Shown here in pieces: positions 6,215 through 6,973 of a DNA stretch of 6,973 nucleotides. The position numbers and the translations under genes were made by a program. The notes beneath the pieces are model-generated. The model was not told where the DNA came from. It was given only the letters and a program-made list of their open reading frames with translations, and did not search any database. Each line of letters begins with the position of its first letter. Position 1 is the stretch's first letter. The stretch lies in the NCBI GenBank assembly GCA_016200955.1, contig JACQDU010000068.1:1-6973 (forward strand). The letters run 5' to 3'. The stretch is from a bacterium. GTDB lineage: Bacteria > Planctomycetota > J058 > JACQDU01.

Positions 6215-6417
6215 GACTCGAGGGCCGCGCGCGTCCGTGCTCCGGGCGATGTGGGGAGTTTGGCGTGGGGAGTCCTACCGACTCGAAGGGCGGTGAGGGG
6301 GCGCTTCGATCTCGATGTCCAGTTGTTCTCCTGCTCGGACGGGCGGACTCGAGGGGGTCAGTCGTGGGCACCGCTGCCGGTAACTCGTGGCATTTGGCGC
6401 CGACTCGGGCGGAGTCG
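6215..6417. repeat. four spaced GACTCG motifs
   Basis: GACTCGAGGG (6215-6224), GACTCGAAGGG (6280-6290), GACTCGAGGG (6346-6355) and GACTCGGG (6402-6409) are spaced 65, 66 and 56 bases apart. The last is part of a dyad, CGACTC (6401-6406) with GAGTCG (6412-6417). I noticed only about three other GACTCG sites in the remaining plus strand. The flanks are not alike, so these are short motifs and not a longer tandem unit. The function is unknown. Confidence 0.4.
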
Positions 6418-6515
6418 ATGGACGTGTCGGGCTGGGTCGGCCTCGAGGTGCCGTGGTACGGGATCTGGCACCCGGGCCGCGCGCGACACGGAGCCCCGAC
6501 CTGACCTTTCATGCT

Positions 6516-6973
6516 TCAACCGAGGACGGCCCTCAGAGGAGAGAGAAACCGCTTCGCCGCCTCGGCCGGATCGGCCGCGCTCGAGATCGCCTCGAGGAGA
6601 GCGCTCCCGACGATCACCCCGTCTCCCGCTCGAGCCGCGCGAGCGGCGGTCTCGGCATCCGAGATCCCGAACCCGACGAGCCGCGGCTTCGCCGTCGCCT
6701 CTCGCGTCCGGGCCATGAAGGCCTCGAGGTCATCGGGCAGCTTGCTCCCGGTGGTGCCGGCGACCGACACGCAATAGAGAAAAGCGCTCGTCGCCTTCCC
6801 GAGCCGCGCGAGGCGCTCCTTCGTGGTCGTCGGCGCCGCGAGCGGGATCCAGTGAGTCTTGGCCGCCTTGAGCGCTTTCCTGAGAGGAGCGGCCTCGTCG
6901 AGCGGCAGGTCGGGCACGATCGCTCCGGCGACGCCGGCTTCGCCGCACGCCTGCGCGAACTTCTCCTGGCCCA
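6516..6973 (-). CDS. trpA: tryptophan synthase alpha chain, 3' part
   Basis: The last 151 codons of trpA run in from beyond the right edge, so the start and the N-terminal catalytic residues are not seen. The alpha subunit cleaves indole-3-glycerol phosphate to indole and glyceraldehyde 3-phosphate. Indole then passes to the beta subunit for tryptophan synthesis in the cytoplasm. Visible landmarks of the TIM-barrel are GVAGAIVPDLPLDEA (the PDLP strand), CVSVAGTTGSK (the mobile loop 6 region), LVGFGISDAETA (the phosphate-binding GFGIS) and GVIVGSALLE (the second phosphate-binding GS). The C-terminus ends normally after the helix at AAKRFLSPLRAVLG, with no frameshift. Codon use matches the other genes. 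The beta-subunit gene would normally lie upstream, outside the window. No clear terminator is seen past its TGA. Confidence 0.93.
   Translation of the reverse strand, partial: GQEKFAQACGEAGVAGAIVPDLPLDEAAPLRKALKAAKTHWIPLAAPTTTKERLARLGKATSAFLYCVSVAGTTGSKLPDDLEAFMARTREATAKPRLVGFGISDAETAARAARAGDGVIVGSALLEAISSAADPAEAAKRFLSPLRAVLG

Larger units (their letters stand above)
5970..6515. other. 546-base gap without a convincing gene
   Basis: The region lies between the trpA stop and the DUF4157 start. The longest minus-strand frame (6512-5979, 177 codons) begins three bases after the trpA stop. It uses codons that are rare in the neighbours (TTA, CTA, AGA, ACA, ACT) and encodes a Pro/Arg/Ser-rich peptide with no family look, so I do not call it. 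A short part near 6125-6200 (minus strand, DIDDLSLAIGTNGSLRDF) has better codon use and could be a remnant. The region also holds four GACTCG motifs, a 9-bp inverted repeat with a 50-base loop, a GTGGGGAGT direct repeat and a possible TACAAT promoter box. Confidence 0.6.

Noticed and set aside
6251..6273. Direct repeat GTGGGGAGT, two copies 14 bases apart
   Set aside because: Two copies of a 9-mer alone, with dissimilar flanks, do not support an array, attachment site or origin.
6447..6472. GGTGCC/GGCACC inverted repeat as a trpA terminator
   Set aside because: Only a 6-bp stem with a 14-base loop and no T-run on the minus strand. A chance match is likely.
5593..6504. 303-codon plus-strand frame across the DUF4157 5' end and the gap
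   Set aside because: Half of it is antisense to the DUF4157 gene, and the remainder shows no domain or supporting ribosome site.
5979..6512. 177-codon minus-strand frame filling the gap after trpA
   Set aside because: It begins three bases after the trpA stop, so it was tempting. Codon use is unlike the neighbours, the composition is Pro/Arg/Ser-rich and no family is recognisable. At most a part of it could be a gene remnant.

Overview
This window is very GC-rich bacterial DNA. Codon third positions are almost all G or C, and CTC, GAG, CGC and TCG codons dominate. An XPB/Bax1-type repair pair, a large leaderless DUF4157 protein and a genomic palindrome of the CCCTCCCCC/GGGGGAGGG kind would fit a myxobacterium-like (Myxococcota) or similar environmental lineage. 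That placement is an inference from style and gene content; no marker gene in the window fixes it.

Left half, plus strand, 18-3869: four tightly packed genes that look like one transcription unit. Two small integral membrane proteins of unknown function come first (18-635 and 696-1079). They are followed by a superfamily 2 helicase of the bacterial/archaeal XPB type (best canonical start 1229, coding similarity reaching back to about 1076, end 2575). The last gene is a DUF790/Bax1-family protein (2562-3869) that overlaps the helicase by 14 bases and has a strong Shine-Dalgarno inside the helicase's last codons. In archaea XPB and Bax1 form a helicase-nuclease complex proposed to act in nucleotide-excision-type repair, and the overlap here fits co-translation of the same pair in a bacterium. 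The helicase carries an in-frame insert encoded by a GC-rich hairpin repeat, and the nuclease region of the Bax1 homologue departs from what I recall of the family.

Right half, minus strand. A 690-codon gene (5969-3897) converges on the Bax1 gene across only 27 bases that contain a possible hairpin terminator. Its product joins an N-terminal DUF4157 (eCIS core) domain with an intact HEVAH zinc-peptidase-like motif to a C-terminal region with a Cys-His-Asp arrangement typical of papain-, transglutaminase- or YopT-like cysteine peptidases. It has no signal peptide and may be a cargo or toxin of an extracellular contractile injection system. No injection-system structural gene is visible here. 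It is the least conventional gene in the window.

Upstream of it lies about 546 bases without a convincing gene (5970-6515), less GC-rich and with several short direct and inverted repeats. At the right edge is the 3' part of trpA (tryptophan synthase alpha chain) on the minus strand, cut off by the window end. I see no tRNA, rRNA, CRISPR array or transposase.
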